A stretch of 64,000 nucleotides of DNA from Dyadobacter bucti (lineage in GTDB: Bacteria; Bacteroidota; Bacteroidia; Cytophagales; Spirosomataceae): assembly GCF_005869225.1 (NCBI RefSeq), contig NZ_SWFP01000004.1:310001-374000 (forward strand). The letters run 5' to 3'. Positions 9,473 to 18,338 of the stretch are shown piece after piece. The notes beneath the pieces were generated by a model. That model was not told where the DNA came from. It ran no database searches and saw only the letters and a program-made list of their open reading frames with translations. Position 1 is the first letter of the stretch. The number at the start of each line of letters is the position of its first letter. The translations under genes and the position numbers were made by a program.

Positions 9473-9602
9473 AATCAATAAAATCCGTCAGTACTGTGAC
9501 GATGATAGCTTTGTCCGTTTCAAATTTTTCAGGTTTCCGCGCAGAATCGTTCTGACCAGAAACCATGAATCCGAGAATGGCCACAAGCGTGCATGATAGC
9601 AT
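9462..9602 (-). CDS. Small secreted-type ORF (46 codons), possibly frameshifted remnant
   Basis: The frame reads 'MLSCTLVAILGFMVSGQNDS' and continues '..KFETDKAIIVTVLTDFIDYAE', ending in TAA 11 bases into the next small ORF. The start is a hydrophobic signal-like segment. The 'DKAI..TVLTDFID' stretch weakly resembles the first helix of SnoaL/lumazine-binding-like secreted proteins of Bacteroidota, which are about 140 residues long. That likeness is inference. A further ATG 28 codons upstream in a different frame ('MKRSHTGTQ') looks like a lost true start, which favours decay by indels. Confidence 0.35.
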   Translation of the reverse strand: MLSCTLVAILGFMVSGQNDSARKPEKFETDKAIIVTVLTDFIDYAE

Positions 9603-9846
9603 CCGGCATCTTGTGTTCCTGTATGGGATCTCTTCATAATCATGTCATTTTTATGTTAATGATACACGCAAATAGCACTACATACAAGATAGGCCTCTGT
9701 ATCTCTAATCAAAACCATCGAATGTCTGCTGCCGATGCAGCCATTTCCAGATCCGAAATCCTCAAATCTTTACGGTTTTTTTAATCAAATGATATAGGAA
9801 AAAGCATACATTTGTTTTTTATTTATAATCAGTCTACTTAAATACA

Positions 9847-12162
9847 ATGAATATGAAAAGACTTTATGCCCTCGTATGCATCTTCATTTCTATGCAAGCC
9901 ACAGCCCAAACGGGCACTATAAAAGGAACGATCACCACGTCAGACGGAGCACCGGGGGAATTTGTAAATGTGGTTCTGGAGAGAACCAGCCGTGGAGCCG
10001 TAGTGAACGAAGCGGGCCATTATACGATCAACAAAGTTCCGGCGGGAACGTATACCCTGATTGCAAGCCTCACCGGTCTTTTGACCCAAAGAAGTGAAGT
10101 AACCGTAGCTGCCGGCGAGACCAGCACCATAGATTTTACGCTGATCGAAGACAACAAACAATTGCAGGAGGTCATTGTCAGGGGAAACAGCCGGCTTGTG
10201 AACAAGGAGAGCGAGACGGTAGCCAGGATGCCGCTTAAAAATCTTGAAAACCCGCAGGTTTACAACGTTGTGGGCAAAGAGCTTTTAAAAGAGCAGGTTG
10301 TAACGGTGATGACCGACGCTTTGAAGGCCGCTCCGGGCGTGGTGGCGGTTTCTTACCCCAGCGGCGGAATTGGCGTGATGTCCCGTGGATTTGGTACGAA
10401 TGTCGGGGCGCGTAACGGTCTGCAGTCCGATCTGGGGCGTTCCAGTGCTGACGTTTCCAATATTGAACGTATCGAATTCGTCAAGGGGCCATCAGGAACT
10501 TTATTTGGTGCAGGTATTTCATCTTTCGGCGGGTTGGTAAATTTAGTAACCAAAAGACCCGGCGAGGGCTTTTTTGGAAATGTAGGTTTAACAGTGGGGA
10601 GTTTCGGCCTTTCCCGTATCACAGCCGACATCAACAGCCCTTTGAATAGAGAAAAAACGGTCATCGCAAGGATCAATACTGCGCTGCATCGTCAGAATAA
10701 TTTCAGTGAATTCGGCCGTATCAACAGTTTTGCTTTTGCGCCGAGCCTGTTGTTCAAAGCAAGCGAAAAGTTGTCTGTACTTTTTGATGCTGAGATTTTT
10801 AATGCCAATTCGTCACGGCCGACCTACACCAGGTTTGGTCCGCAGTCCGGGATCACCAACTACAAAGATATCCCGCTGGATTACAGAAAATCCCTTTATG
10901 ACAATGATCTTGACGCCAAGACACAATCTCAAAAATACTTTGTAGAGGCCAAATACAGGATCAGCGATCGCTGGACTTCCTCTACCAACATTTCCTATGT
11001 AAATGAATTTACCGACTACAGTTATCAAACGTATAACACCTGGGTTGCCAGGGACCGGGTGGCGAGATATGTGGGTATCTGGGGGCCGATCAAGAACACA
11101 TATATCAATGCGCAGCAGAATTTTGTAGGGAAATTCAGTACGGGTTCTGTGAAGCACACTTTACTGGCGGGCCTTACCTATACCAATTTATATGCGAACG
11201 GGATGAGCAAAAGCGGTTCCAATTTTGATACGGTCAATGTGTTCCAATCGTACAAACTGATCGATAAGGTTTACACAGATCGACTGTTACTTCAGCCGGC
11301 GAGGGTCAGCAGCCGCGGAACCACCAAGAACCAGTATATGGGCGCCTATGTGTCGGAAATGGTTAATTTGGGCGACCGCGTGTATGCAATGCTAAGCCTT
11401 CGCGTGGACAAGTTTAAGCAGGCGACCGGAGGTTTTACGCCGGGCGGATATGAGCAAAACTCGGTTTCCCCCAAGCTGGGGTTGGTTTATCAGCTCATCA
11501 AAAACAAAGTATCGGTATTCGGGAATTACATGAATGGCTTCCAGAATACGAACCCGCAGGTGGAACAACCGGATGGATCTATTACGAATATCAAACCACT
11601 TTATGCCAACCAATGGGAGGCCGGCCTGAAAACCGAGTGGCTCGACGGGAAGGTAAGCGGGACTTTGAGCTACTACACGATCAATATTGACAATGCCCTG
11701 CGTACTGATGACAGCGGCTTTACCCGCCAGGACGGACAGCAGCAAAGCAAAGGTGTTGAGGTAGACATACTGGCTAATCCGGTGAGCGGGCTTAACATTG
11801 TGCTGGGCTACGGCTACAATGAAAACAGGATTGTAAAAGCTGAACTGAATCAGGGCAATCTGGTAGCCGGGGCACCCCAAAATATCGCTACATACTGGCT
11901 TAGTTATAAATTCAGGACGACGGCATTGAGAAACGTCGGTGCCGGATTTGGGGGCAACTATGCAAGCAGTTCGTACTTCAGTGACGCCAATACCATCACG
12001 ATCCCTTCTTACAGCGTGGTAAATGCGACCCTTTTTTACGAAAATAATAAGTATCGGACGGGACTTAAACTGAATAACATCGGGAATACAAAATACTGGG
12101 ATTCTTATGGCATCTATAACCCGACCAGGAATTTTTCTGTGGATCTGGCAATAAAGTTTTAA
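9847..12162 (+). CDS. TonB-dependent siderophore receptor
   Basis: The 771-residue product has a signal peptide ending 'QATAQ', a carboxypeptidase-regulatory-like domain (residues 22-105, 'GTIKGTITTSDGAPGEFVNV'), then a plug of the FecA/FhuA siderophore type ('VVTVMTDALKAAPGV', 'SRGFGTNVGARNG', 'IERIEFVKGPSGTLFGAG') and a 22-strand barrel ending in Phe. It lacks the SusC signature seen elsewhere in the window. It imports a ferric siderophore, or another metal chelate, across the outer membrane using TonB. A PepSY membrane protein follows after 5 bp, the usual pairing in ferric-siderophore uptake operons. I searched the upstream region by eye for a Fur box and saw no clear one. Confidence 0.9.
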   Translation: MNMKRLYALVCIFISMQATAQTGTIKGTITTSDGAPGEFVNVVLERTSRGAVVNEAGHYTINKVPAGTYTLIASLTGLLTQRSEVTVAAGETSTIDFTLIEDNKQLQEVIVRGNSRLVNKESETVARMPLKNLENPQVYNVVGKELLKEQVVTVMTDALKAAPGVVAVSYPSGGIGVMSRGFGTNVGARNGLQSDLGRSSADVSNIERIEFVKGPSGTLFGAGISSFGGLVNLVTKRPGEGFFGNVGLTVGSFGLSRITADINSPLNREKTVIARINTALHRQNNFSEFGRINSFAFAPSLLFKASEKLSVLFDAEIFNANSSRPTYTRFGPQSGITNYKDIPLDYRKSLYDNDLDAKTQSQKYFVEAKYRISDRWTSSTNISYVNEFTDYSYQTYNTWVARDRVARYVGIWGPIKNTYINAQQNFVGKFSTGSVKHTLLAGLTYTNLYANGMSKSGSNFDTVNVFQSYKLIDKVYTDRLLLQPARVSSRGTTKNQYMGAYVSEMVNLGDRVYAMLSLRVDKFKQATGGFTPGGYEQNSVSPKLGLVYQLIKNKVSVFGNYMNGFQNTNPQVEQPDGSITNIKPLYANQWEAGLKTEWLDGKVSGTLSYYTINIDNALRTDDSGFTRQDGQQQSKGVEVDILANPVSGLNIVLGYGYNENRIVKAELNQGNLVAGAPQNIATYWLSYKFRTTALRNVGAGFGGNYASSSYFSDANTITIPSYSVVNATLFYENNKYRTGLKLNNIGNTKYWDSYGIYNPTRNFSVDLAIKF

Positions 12163-12167
12163 TACCG

Positions 12168-13385
12168 ATGACATTAAAAAAACTGATCGGAAAATTACAC
12201 CTCTGGCTCGGACTTGCGTCCGGGCTGGTGGTATTTGTCGTGGCGGTAACGGGCTGCATTTTTGCTTTCGAAGAAGAGCTGTTCCGTGTTTTTCATTCCA
12301 AACTTGTACATGTCCGGGTACCTTCTGATGCAGGCAAGAAGCTTCCGGTCTCGGTTTTGCAGGAAAGGGCGCAAACGGCACTCGGAGGCAGCGATTCCAT
12401 AACGCTCATCAACATTTATCCGCAAAACGACCTGGCCTGGGAGTTTGATGTGTTTCGGTATAATGAAGAAAAATCGGCGAACAGTTTCTGGGACCAGGCC
12501 GGGCTGTATTGGAAAAAAGCCTACGTTGATCCCTACACCGGCAATGTGAACGGCATCATGGACATGCAATATGAGTTTTTCATTGTAACACGCTCCATAC
12601 ACCAGAATCTTTTTATCAACCCGAAAATAGGAAGCCCGATAGTAGGAAGCGCGACAATCATTTTTGTTGTTTTGCTGTTATCCGGCCTGGTTTTATGGTG
12701 GCCCAAAAACAAAGCAGCGGCCAGGCAGCGGTTTGCTTTTCGGTGGAAGGATACCACCCGGTGGAAGCGAAAGAATTATGACCTGCACAATATTTTAGGG
12801 TTTTACATGCTGGTATTCGGTATTTTCATCGCGCTGACGGGAATTGTATGGTCGTTCGATTGGTGGGAAAATGTGGTTTACCGCGTACTGGACGGGAAAG
12901 TGGTGCAGTTTAAACTGCCCAAAAACCCGGATAAAACAGTAAGCGCCAACGAACCGGTACATTTACTGGATCAGGTCGTGGCAAGGATTCAAAAAGACAA
13001 TCCGGAGTATTACCGGATATTTCTTTCAAAAAACAAGCCAACCAATACGCTTACCGCCGGTGCTAACTTTAAGGACAATACATTGTGGACTGCCTACAAC
13101 TACTACATGTACAATCTTTCTACAGGCAAGGAATATGGCGCGCTGCTGCAAAAAGACAAAACCACCGGCCAGAAGTGGCGCAACAGCAATTATGATCTGC
13201 ACACCGGCAAAACGTTGGGGTATGTCGGTATGACGATCGCGTTTTTTGTATCGTTGATCAGCGCCTTATTGCCCGTCACCGGCTTTTACATCTGGTGGGG
13301 AAGGAGGAAAAAAGCAGAGAAAAGGCCGGAGACTCTTGGTAAGATAGCGCCGCAAATAAGGTCGCGTGAGCGGGTGAAGTCGTGA
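12168..13385 (+). CDS. PepSY-associated membrane protein (iron-uptake partner)
   Basis: The 405-residue protein has the PepSY_TM layout. There is an N-terminal helix with 'LWLGLASGLVVFVVAVTGCIFAFEEEL', a periplasmic PepSY-type region, central helices around 'IIFVVLLLSGLVLWWP' and 'YMLVFGIFIALTGIVWSFDWWENVVY', and a last helix 'ALLPVTGFYIWWGRRKK'. Conserved His residues ('KLHLWLG', 'SIHQNL', 'YDLHNILG', 'YDLHTGKTLG') suggest haem binding, and such proteins are thought to reduce ferric siderophores or pass electrons in the inner membrane. It is translated 5 bp after the receptor gene and surely shares its transcript. Confidence 0.88.
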   Translation: MTLKKLIGKLHLWLGLASGLVVFVVAVTGCIFAFEEELFRVFHSKLVHVRVPSDAGKKLPVSVLQERAQTALGGSDSITLINIYPQNDLAWEFDVFRYNEEKSANSFWDQAGLYWKKAYVDPYTGNVNGIMDMQYEFFIVTRSIHQNLFINPKIGSPIVGSATIIFVVLLLSGLVLWWPKNKAAARQRFAFRWKDTTRWKRKNYDLHNILGFYMLVFGIFIALTGIVWSFDWWENVVYRVLDGKVVQFKLPKNPDKTVSANEPVHLLDQVVARIQKDNPEYYRIFLSKNKPTNTLTAGANFKDNTLWTAYNYYMYNLSTGKEYGALLQKDKTTGQKWRNSNYDLHTGKTLGYVGMTIAFFVSLISALLPVTGFYIWWGRRKKAEKRPETLGKIAPQIRSRERVKS

Positions 13386-13427
13386 TGAGCCGGCATTGGT
13401 ACTGGGCGAAAAAACCAAAGGTATTTA

Positions 13428-14378
13428 TCAAACATCAAACGCATAGATCGATGCGGGGTTTTCGATCATTATCTTATTCCAGTAAATGTGTAACCCCCTG
13501 TTTTCGAGATCTTTTCTGAATGTGGTGAGTAAAAAATCAAGGCCGGGTGCGCCGCCGAAGGATTTCCAATAGGTGTTCTTAGCAGCGTCCATGCCCACTG
13601 TGATCTGGTCGGGAAATTCGGGCAGTAACTTTTCCAGCAGCGCGTAAGTTCTGTTCGTTTCCCCGGATTTCCACCTGAATGCGCTGTCAAACTCGACCCT
13701 GACGCCTGTTTGTAACACATCTCTCACATATTCAGGATCAGGATGTTTGTCGACGTGCGAGATCACAACGTGTGAGAGGTTGACGCCCAGCTTCTGGAAA
13801 AGCTGTGCCTGTGCCAGGGCGTGTTTTCCCGAATTGGTATGCGTCAGAATCGGGGCACCGGTGGTTAAGTGCGCACTGGAAACTGCGTGAAAAATCTTTG
13901 TTTGATGCCCGTTAATGCTTTCGTCTGCGGTCGCCAGTTTGATAAGCCCCGCCTTGTGTCCGGTTCGTTTGATGATCGGGCCATTGTAATCGTAAAGGTC
14001 TACGCCTTCTTCGATATCCGCGACGAAAAGTGCGGCCAGCTGGTCTGCAGAGTAATCGTACCGCCAGTGATTGGAGGGATAATACATTTCCAAATGCAGG
14101 CCCGTCGGGGCAACGATATGGATTCCCGAGAGGGTTGAGACTTCTGCCAGTTTGGTGACATTACGCCCGCAGTTGGCAGGCATGGTGTCGACCATCGTCC
14201 GGCCGCCCAGGTCGTGCACCATTTGCAGTTCCAGCGTTATTTTTTTTACATCATTGAGTAAAAAGGCCGGGTTGGCCTGTGTTGGAAAACTTTCTTCAAT
14301 AACAATGTGCTCGTGGGAATAGGTGGTCCCCATTTCCCGGATGTCGATGTCGCCGTTGACCGTTCTGATAAATGCCAT
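13428..14378 (-). CDS. Phosphotriesterase-family metal-dependent hydrolase
   Basis: The 316-residue protein has all metal ligands of the PTE/PLL amidohydrolase barrel: H22 and H24 (YSHEH), the bridging carboxylated Lys K147 (GLIKLAT), H180 (ILTHTN), H208 (VISHVD) and D264 (VGMDAAK). It has no signal peptide, so it is cytoplasmic. Members of this family close to sugar operons are lactonases or act on sugar phosphates rather than organophosphates. Here it is the last gene of a run with an SDR, a ROK kinase and a SIS protein, so a sugar lactone or phosphosugar is a plausible substrate (inference). It begins 20 bp after the flavin oxidoreductase gene. Confidence 0.85.
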   Translation of the reverse strand: MAFIRTVNGDIDIREMGTTYSHEHIVIEESFPTQANPAFLLNDVKKITLELQMVHDLGGRTMVDTMPANCGRNVTKLAEVSTLSGIHIVAPTGLHLEMYYPSNHWRYDYSADQLAALFVADIEEGVDLYDYNGPIIKRTGHKAGLIKLATADESINGHQTKIFHAVSSAHLTTGAPILTHTNSGKHALAQAQLFQKLGVNLSHVVISHVDKHPDPEYVRDVLQTGVRVEFDSAFRWKSGETNRTYALLEKLLPEFPDQITVGMDAAKNTYWKSFGGAPGLDFLLTTFRKDLENRGLHIYWNKIMIENPASIYAFDV

Positions 14379-14398
14379 GCTACCTGTTTTAGGGTCAA

Positions 14399-15772
14399 TT
14401 AGAAATTTTTCCGCCAGTCGTCCCTGCCTGTGTATGCTTCTTTTTCCGGAATTTCCAGTACGGCACCAATGTCGTGAAGGTTTTCCCGCAAGGCATTAAC
14501 AGACAGTTCGTTGGCAGCTTCGTCGCGTTGCAGCGAAAGCACTGCCGCGATACCTGCAGCCTGGCCCATGGACATGGTCTGCGCCATCGACCTGCACGAA
14601 GCGTGGGCGTCGTGCGTGGCCGAAAAACACCGTCCGGCCACCCATACGTTCCGGCTGCCTTTTGGTACAATACAACCGTAAGGAACTCCGTATATCCCTG
14701 TCCCCGGAATGTATTCCCAATGTGTTTCCTGCCCGCTCTGTTCGTCGAGCCGGTGGTCTTCAATAGGCGCCCCGCACAGGAAAATGCTGTCGTTCGGAAT
14801 GTTGGCTTCCATGCACTCTGCCTTGGTCAACCTGTGTTCCCCGTAAACGCGGCGGGTTTCACGCACGCCGATCTGGTGGGAAAGACCAATGAGATCCGAT
14901 TGGCTGTATCCGGGTACTTCGTCCTGGAAAAAACGCTCGTAAATAAAAGCCTGTTTGCGGCCTTCTATTTCAGCCTGCGTCAATTGGGCGGCGTCCAGGC
15001 CTGAAAATCCTGAGACTTTAACAGCCACAGTCGAGATACATTTACGGGCGTTCATTTCATGGGCGGAACCTTCTTTGCGCGGCAGCTGATGTCGCCCGCT
15101 TTGCACAGCCTGGCGCATTTTTTCTGTAAGCATTTTCTTTCCGCCTGAACTCTGAAATAATTCAAGGTCCACGTTGCTCATGCGAAAAGTAGTGGTCATA
15201 CTTTGCGCCGGTTCGAGCTGGCCGGCGATTTCATATTCCATTCCCGCCAGATGACAAAAGTCTGCGTCTCCGGAGGCATCAATGACGCGCCGGGCAATGA
15301 TTTTACCAAACCCGCCTTTATGCCACACGATGCAGCTGTAATTTTCATTCCCACTGTCCACATCAATCAATGTGGTATGGAGCAGATAAGTGATATGCTG
15401 GTTACCAATAAGATAGTCCCATGTGCTTTTCAGCTTTTCGGGATTATAGTTCACGCCCGTTCCTGCACCGTAGGTATTGGGTCTCAGGAAAATGGCTTTC
15501 TCTCCGTCCAGGGTATTGACGACCTTGTCGGGCCAGCCGCCTGCTATTTTTTTCGGTGATCCGCCAGGCGTGAAAAAGCCGTAAAAAGTGTCCAGCATTT
15601 GCGTTGAAGAGCCTCCCGGAAAACCGTATCGTTCCAAGAGCATTACCGAATGCTTTCCCGGCATTGCCCCCGCTGCGATAGCCGCTACGCACCCCGCCGA
15701 TCCGGCCCCGACCACCAGTATATCGACCTCCCGGATAACGGGTACGAGTAAATGATTGATTATTCCTTTCAT
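14399..15772 (-). CDS. FAD-dependent oxidoreductase (FAD_oxidored family)
   Basis: I use ATG 15772 ('MKGIINHLLVPVIREVDILV'). The longer frame would overlap the upstream SIS gene by 23 bp and add a peptide unlike the family. The 457-residue protein has the dinucleotide-binding GAGSAG (22-27), the Pro-Gly-Gly-Ser/Thr turn (GFPGGSSTQML), 'RRVIDASGDADFCHLAG' and a C-terminal 'ATHDAHASCRSMAQTMSMGQAAGIAA'. These mark the PF12831 family, often found beside carbohydrate genes, whose substrates are mostly unknown. It has no signal peptide. A second member, with an export signal, lies at 50746-52110. It sits 10 bp after the SIS gene. Confidence 0.85.
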   Translation of the reverse strand: MKGIINHLLVPVIREVDILVVGAGSAGCVAAIAAGAMPGKHSVMLLERYGFPGGSSTQMLDTFYGFFTPGGSPKKIAGGWPDKVVNTLDGEKAIFLRPNTYGAGTGVNYNPEKLKSTWDYLIGNQHITYLLHTTLIDVDSGNENYSCIVWHKGGFGKIIARRVIDASGDADFCHLAGMEYEIAGQLEPAQSMTTTFRMSNVDLELFQSSGGKKMLTEKMRQAVQSGRHQLPRKEGSAHEMNARKCISTVAVKVSGFSGLDAAQLTQAEIEGRKQAFIYERFFQDEVPGYSQSDLIGLSHQIGVRETRRVYGEHRLTKAECMEANIPNDSIFLCGAPIEDHRLDEQSGQETHWEYIPGTGIYGVPYGCIVPKGSRNVWVAGRCFSATHDAHASCRSMAQTMSMGQAAGIAAVLSLQRDEAANELSVNALRENLHDIGAVLEIPEKEAYTGRDDWRKNF

Positions 15773-15782
15773 ATTGAAGCTT

Positions 15783-16601
15783 TCAGATTCCGGGAACAAG
15801 GTCATTTTTGCTTACGTATGAGCTGTACCCTACACCTTCGTAGAGCTTGGCCAGCCTGTGCGCATGTTCATCATAGGCACTTTCAAAAAGCTCTTTTGCT
15901 TTGTCGGCGCCTACATTTACTTCCGCAGTAAGGACTTTGGGAGGCCTGCCCGCCTCGATTAACAGTTTCGCCGTTTCCGCTTTGATACTATTGATGATAA
16001 TCGCCCCTCCGACGGTCGAGCCGGGGGCGACGGGAGTCTGCAAACCGGGGATTTGTATCATTGCATCGCCCGCCGGGGCACCTGTGTCGAGTATGAGGTC
16101 GGCGAAATCGGTCAGTTTCTTGCCATCTGCGCGTTTGCTGCGGCTTTTCTCTGCATGCCGGGAGGTTACCAATGCCACTACCTTTATACCCGATTCGGCA
16201 AACAGCTCCGCCATTTCTACAGGAACTACATTGCATCCGCTGGAAGAAATGACAAGGGCAGTATCGACGTCCGAGAGCTTGTAATTTCTCAGGATCCTGG
16301 CTGCGAGCCCGGGCACATTTTCCAGAAACATGGCCTGGCGCTGGCCATTGGCCCCTACCACCAGGTTGTGAAATGTCAGGGAAAGCTCCACGATGGGATT
16401 AAAACCCGGAAAAGAACCATATCTCGGCCACATCTCTTCCACCATGATCCGGCTGTGACCGCTACCGAAAACATGGACCATCCGCCCCGCCAGAATGGAC
16501 TCCGCAAACCACGAGGCAGCTTTTTGAATGGCTTCTTCCTGCTGTTCGATGACGGTCAGGATCTCTTTTGTTTTATCAATAAATTGTTGGGTCGCACTCA
16601 T
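15783..16601 (-). CDS. SIS-domain phosphosugar-binding protein (COG4821 type)
   Basis: The 272-residue protein carries one sugar-isomerase domain: 'GRMVHVFGSGHSRIMVEEMW' for the first phosphate loop and 'DVDTALVISSSGCNVVPVEM' for the second. Length and the 'ELSLTFHN' region match the COG4821/UPF0309 phosphosugar-binding group rather than MurQ or GlmS. It should act in the cytoplasm on a sugar phosphate, perhaps an amino-sugar phosphate. Its start overlaps the ROK kinase stop by 4 bases (ATGA), so kinase and SIS protein are translationally coupled. That supports consecutive steps: phosphorylation, then isomerisation or cleavage. Confidence 0.85.
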   Translation of the reverse strand: MSATQQFIDKTKEILTVIEQQEEAIQKAASWFAESILAGRMVHVFGSGHSRIMVEEMWPRYGSFPGFNPIVELSLTFHNLVVGANGQRQAMFLENVPGLAARILRNYKLSDVDTALVISSSGCNVVPVEMAELFAESGIKVVALVTSRHAEKSRSKRADGKKLTDFADLILDTGAPAGDAMIQIPGLQTPVAPGSTVGGAIIINSIKAETAKLLIEAGRPPKVLTAEVNVGADKAKELFESAYDEHAHRLAKLYEGVGYSSYVSKNDLVPGI

Positions 16602-17530
16602 ACTGTCTGATTAAATTGAAATGTTTTTACACTGCAAACTGCCGCGCCGATGGATCCTGAAAGATCTGTAAAACTGGCCTTTTTGATAGGTACCGCAGTT
16701 CCTTTCGGCCGCCATTCGTAAATATCCATGAACGTAGCCAGCGGCCCGAAAAGGGCATCGTCGGCCTGGGTGATACCGCCTCCCAGCACGATGACCTCGG
16801 GCGAAAATATGTTGATCAGGGATGCCAGCCCTGCCGCAAGCTGCCGGACTGCATCCAGCCAGGCCCTGGTAGCAATGGGCTCGCCCTGGCGATATGCCGC
16901 CACGAGTTCACGGGTATCTTTGTATTTGTAAAAAGTACGCTGCGGGACTGTTGCATTGCCGATCGCCTGTTCGAGGCTGCCCGGTACGTTGGTGATATCA
17001 AGTTCAGGGTTATGGACGTCGAGGATCATGTGTCCCAGGTGTCCCGCGCGGTTCGCATTTCCCTGGAAGAGCTTTCCGTTGAGCCATAATCCACCGCCTA
17101 CACCCGTTCCAAGCGTAAGCATCAATGCATGGCTATGGCCGGTTGCACTTCCGTAATGCGTTTCTGCCACCAGAGCGGCATGTGCATCGTTCAATACAAA
17201 AACGGGATGCTGAAGCAATGCCTGCCAGTTGAGACCTTCCAGTCCCTGCATACGTCCGGGCATGTTGATAATCATTTGGTTATCTGCGGATGCAATGCCC
17301 GGCGCGGCAAGGCCTATCCCTTTGACTTCGTCAAAACACAGCTGTTTCAGCGCAGACACCATTTCTCTGATCTCCTGTTTCCAGTTACCGGCGTTGCCGT
17401 CGCGCGTATCTACAGACAATTGCTGAACCAGTTCGCCACTTTGCAGATCAATCAATACGCCTTTGATCCTGGTACCGCCCAGGTCGATTCCAATGGCATA
17501 CCCATCAAAAATTGTTTCTCTCATAATCAT
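16598..17530 (-). CDS. ROK-family sugar kinase
   Basis: The 310-residue protein has the ATP-binding DLGGT (16-20), the catalytic Asp in 'LNDAHAAL' (D115), 'LGTGVGGG' (140-147) and 'GHLGH' (163-167). The usual ROK zinc motif CxCGxxGCxE is absent; the corresponding region reads 'LDITNVPGSLEQAIG' with no Cys. The structural zinc is therefore missing, as in some divergent ROK branches. It should phosphorylate a hexose, amino sugar or keto-sugar. The ATG abuts the SDR stop with no gap (TGAATG), and its stop overlaps the SIS start. A start two codons later (Met3) is equally possible. Confidence 0.87.
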   Translation of the reverse strand: MIMRETIFDGYAIGIDLGGTRIKGVLIDLQSGELVQQLSVDTRDGNAGNWKQEIREMVSALKQLCFDEVKGIGLAAPGIASADNQMIINMPGRMQGLEGLNWQALLQHPVFVLNDAHAALVAETHYGSATGHSHALMLTLGTGVGGGLWLNGKLFQGNANRAGHLGHMILDVHNPELDITNVPGSLEQAIGNATVPQRTFYKYKDTRELVAAYRQGEPIATRAWLDAVRQLAAGLASLINIFSPEVIVLGGGITQADDALFGPLATFMDIYEWRPKGTAVPIKKASFTDLSGSIGAAVCSVKTFQFNQTV

Positions 17531-18319
17531 TCAGATTTGGCCTTCGCTGACACTCCAGCCGCCGTCTACCGATAATATTTGTCCCGTAGTGTAGCCGGAC
17601 AAGTCAGACATAAAATATACAGAAGCACCATTCAGGTCTTCCGGCGTTCCTACTCTTCCGCCATTCAGGGGCTGTTTTGTTTTAATAAAATTGACGATCA
17701 CCTCATCTTCGGAAGCTCTTTTGGACATAGGGGTTTGCACCAGTGCAGGAGCGACCACATTGATCCTGATGTTGTCCTTGGCATAATACGACGCAATCGA
17801 TTTTACAAAACCGAACACTGCAGACTTGGCCGCTGCATAAGCATGCGTGGCGAAATAGGCTGGGGAAGGGGCATATCCCAAAACCGATGACATGTTCAGG
17901 ATTGTGCCGGATTGTTTTCTTGCCAGAAACTCCCGGACAGCCGCCTGATTGGAGAGCATCATGGATGTCAGGTTGAGATCAAATGTGTATCGCCAGCCTT
18001 CAAGCGACAGCTCGTGCAAGGGCCCGTCTCCGAATTTGCGGCCACTTCCTCCGGCTACGTGGTACAGACCGTCAAAGCCCCCGAAGGTTTCGGTACAAAG
18101 GCGGATCGCCTCTGCGGCTGTTTCGGGCTGAGTAGCATCTCCCTGGTAGCCAACGCCTTTTTCTTTGAGCGCTGCCTGTGCTTTCTCGCAGTTTTCCTTG
18201 TCGCGCCCCACTACCACAACCTGCGCCCCCTCATTCACAAATTCCAGGGCGGCAGCGAGACCGAGGCCGGTGGTGCCGCCGATGACAACGATCTTCTTAT
18301 TTTGCAGCCATTGATGCAT
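17531..18319 (-). CDS. SDR-family oxidoreductase
   Basis: This classical short-chain dehydrogenase has 262 residues. It shows the Rossmann GGTTGLG (14-20), the catalytic Ser pair 144/145, Tyr161 and Lys165 (YAAAK), and a C-terminal 'GYTTGQILSVDGGWSVS'. Arg39 after the second strand ('VVVVGRD') suggests NADP(H) preference. It is cytoplasmic and is the first gene of the tightly packed SDR-ROK-SIS-flavoenzyme-PTE run. In that context it could oxidise or reduce a (keto-)sugar or sugar acid. The substrate is unknown. Confidence 0.88.
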   Translation of the reverse strand: MHQWLQNKKIVVIGGTTGLGLAAALEFVNEGAQVVVVGRDKENCEKAQAALKEKGVGYQGDATQPETAAEAIRLCTETFGGFDGLYHVAGGSGRKFGDGPLHELSLEGWRYTFDLNLTSMMLSNQAAVREFLARKQSGTILNMSSVLGYAPSPAYFATHAYAAAKSAVFGFVKSIASYYAKDNIRINVVAPALVQTPMSKRASEDEVIVNFIKTKQPLNGGRVGTPEDLNGASVYFMSDLSGYTTGQILSVDGGWSVSEGQI

Positions 18320-18338
18320 ATTGTTCAGGCTTTTAGGG

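Noticed and set aside
9847..12162. SusC-type classification for the receptor
   Set aside because: Has a carboxypeptidase-like domain and TonB plug, but lacks the SusC 'VVVGYG' and 'YGSxGANGVILITTKxG' signatures, has no SusD partner, and pairs with PepSY; a siderophore receptor is the better fit.
11392..12381. 329-codon minus-strand ORF opposite the siderophore receptor
   Set aside because: It lies entirely across the TonB receptor barrel and PepSY start, both of which are well supported; its sequence has no domain and is an antisense shadow.
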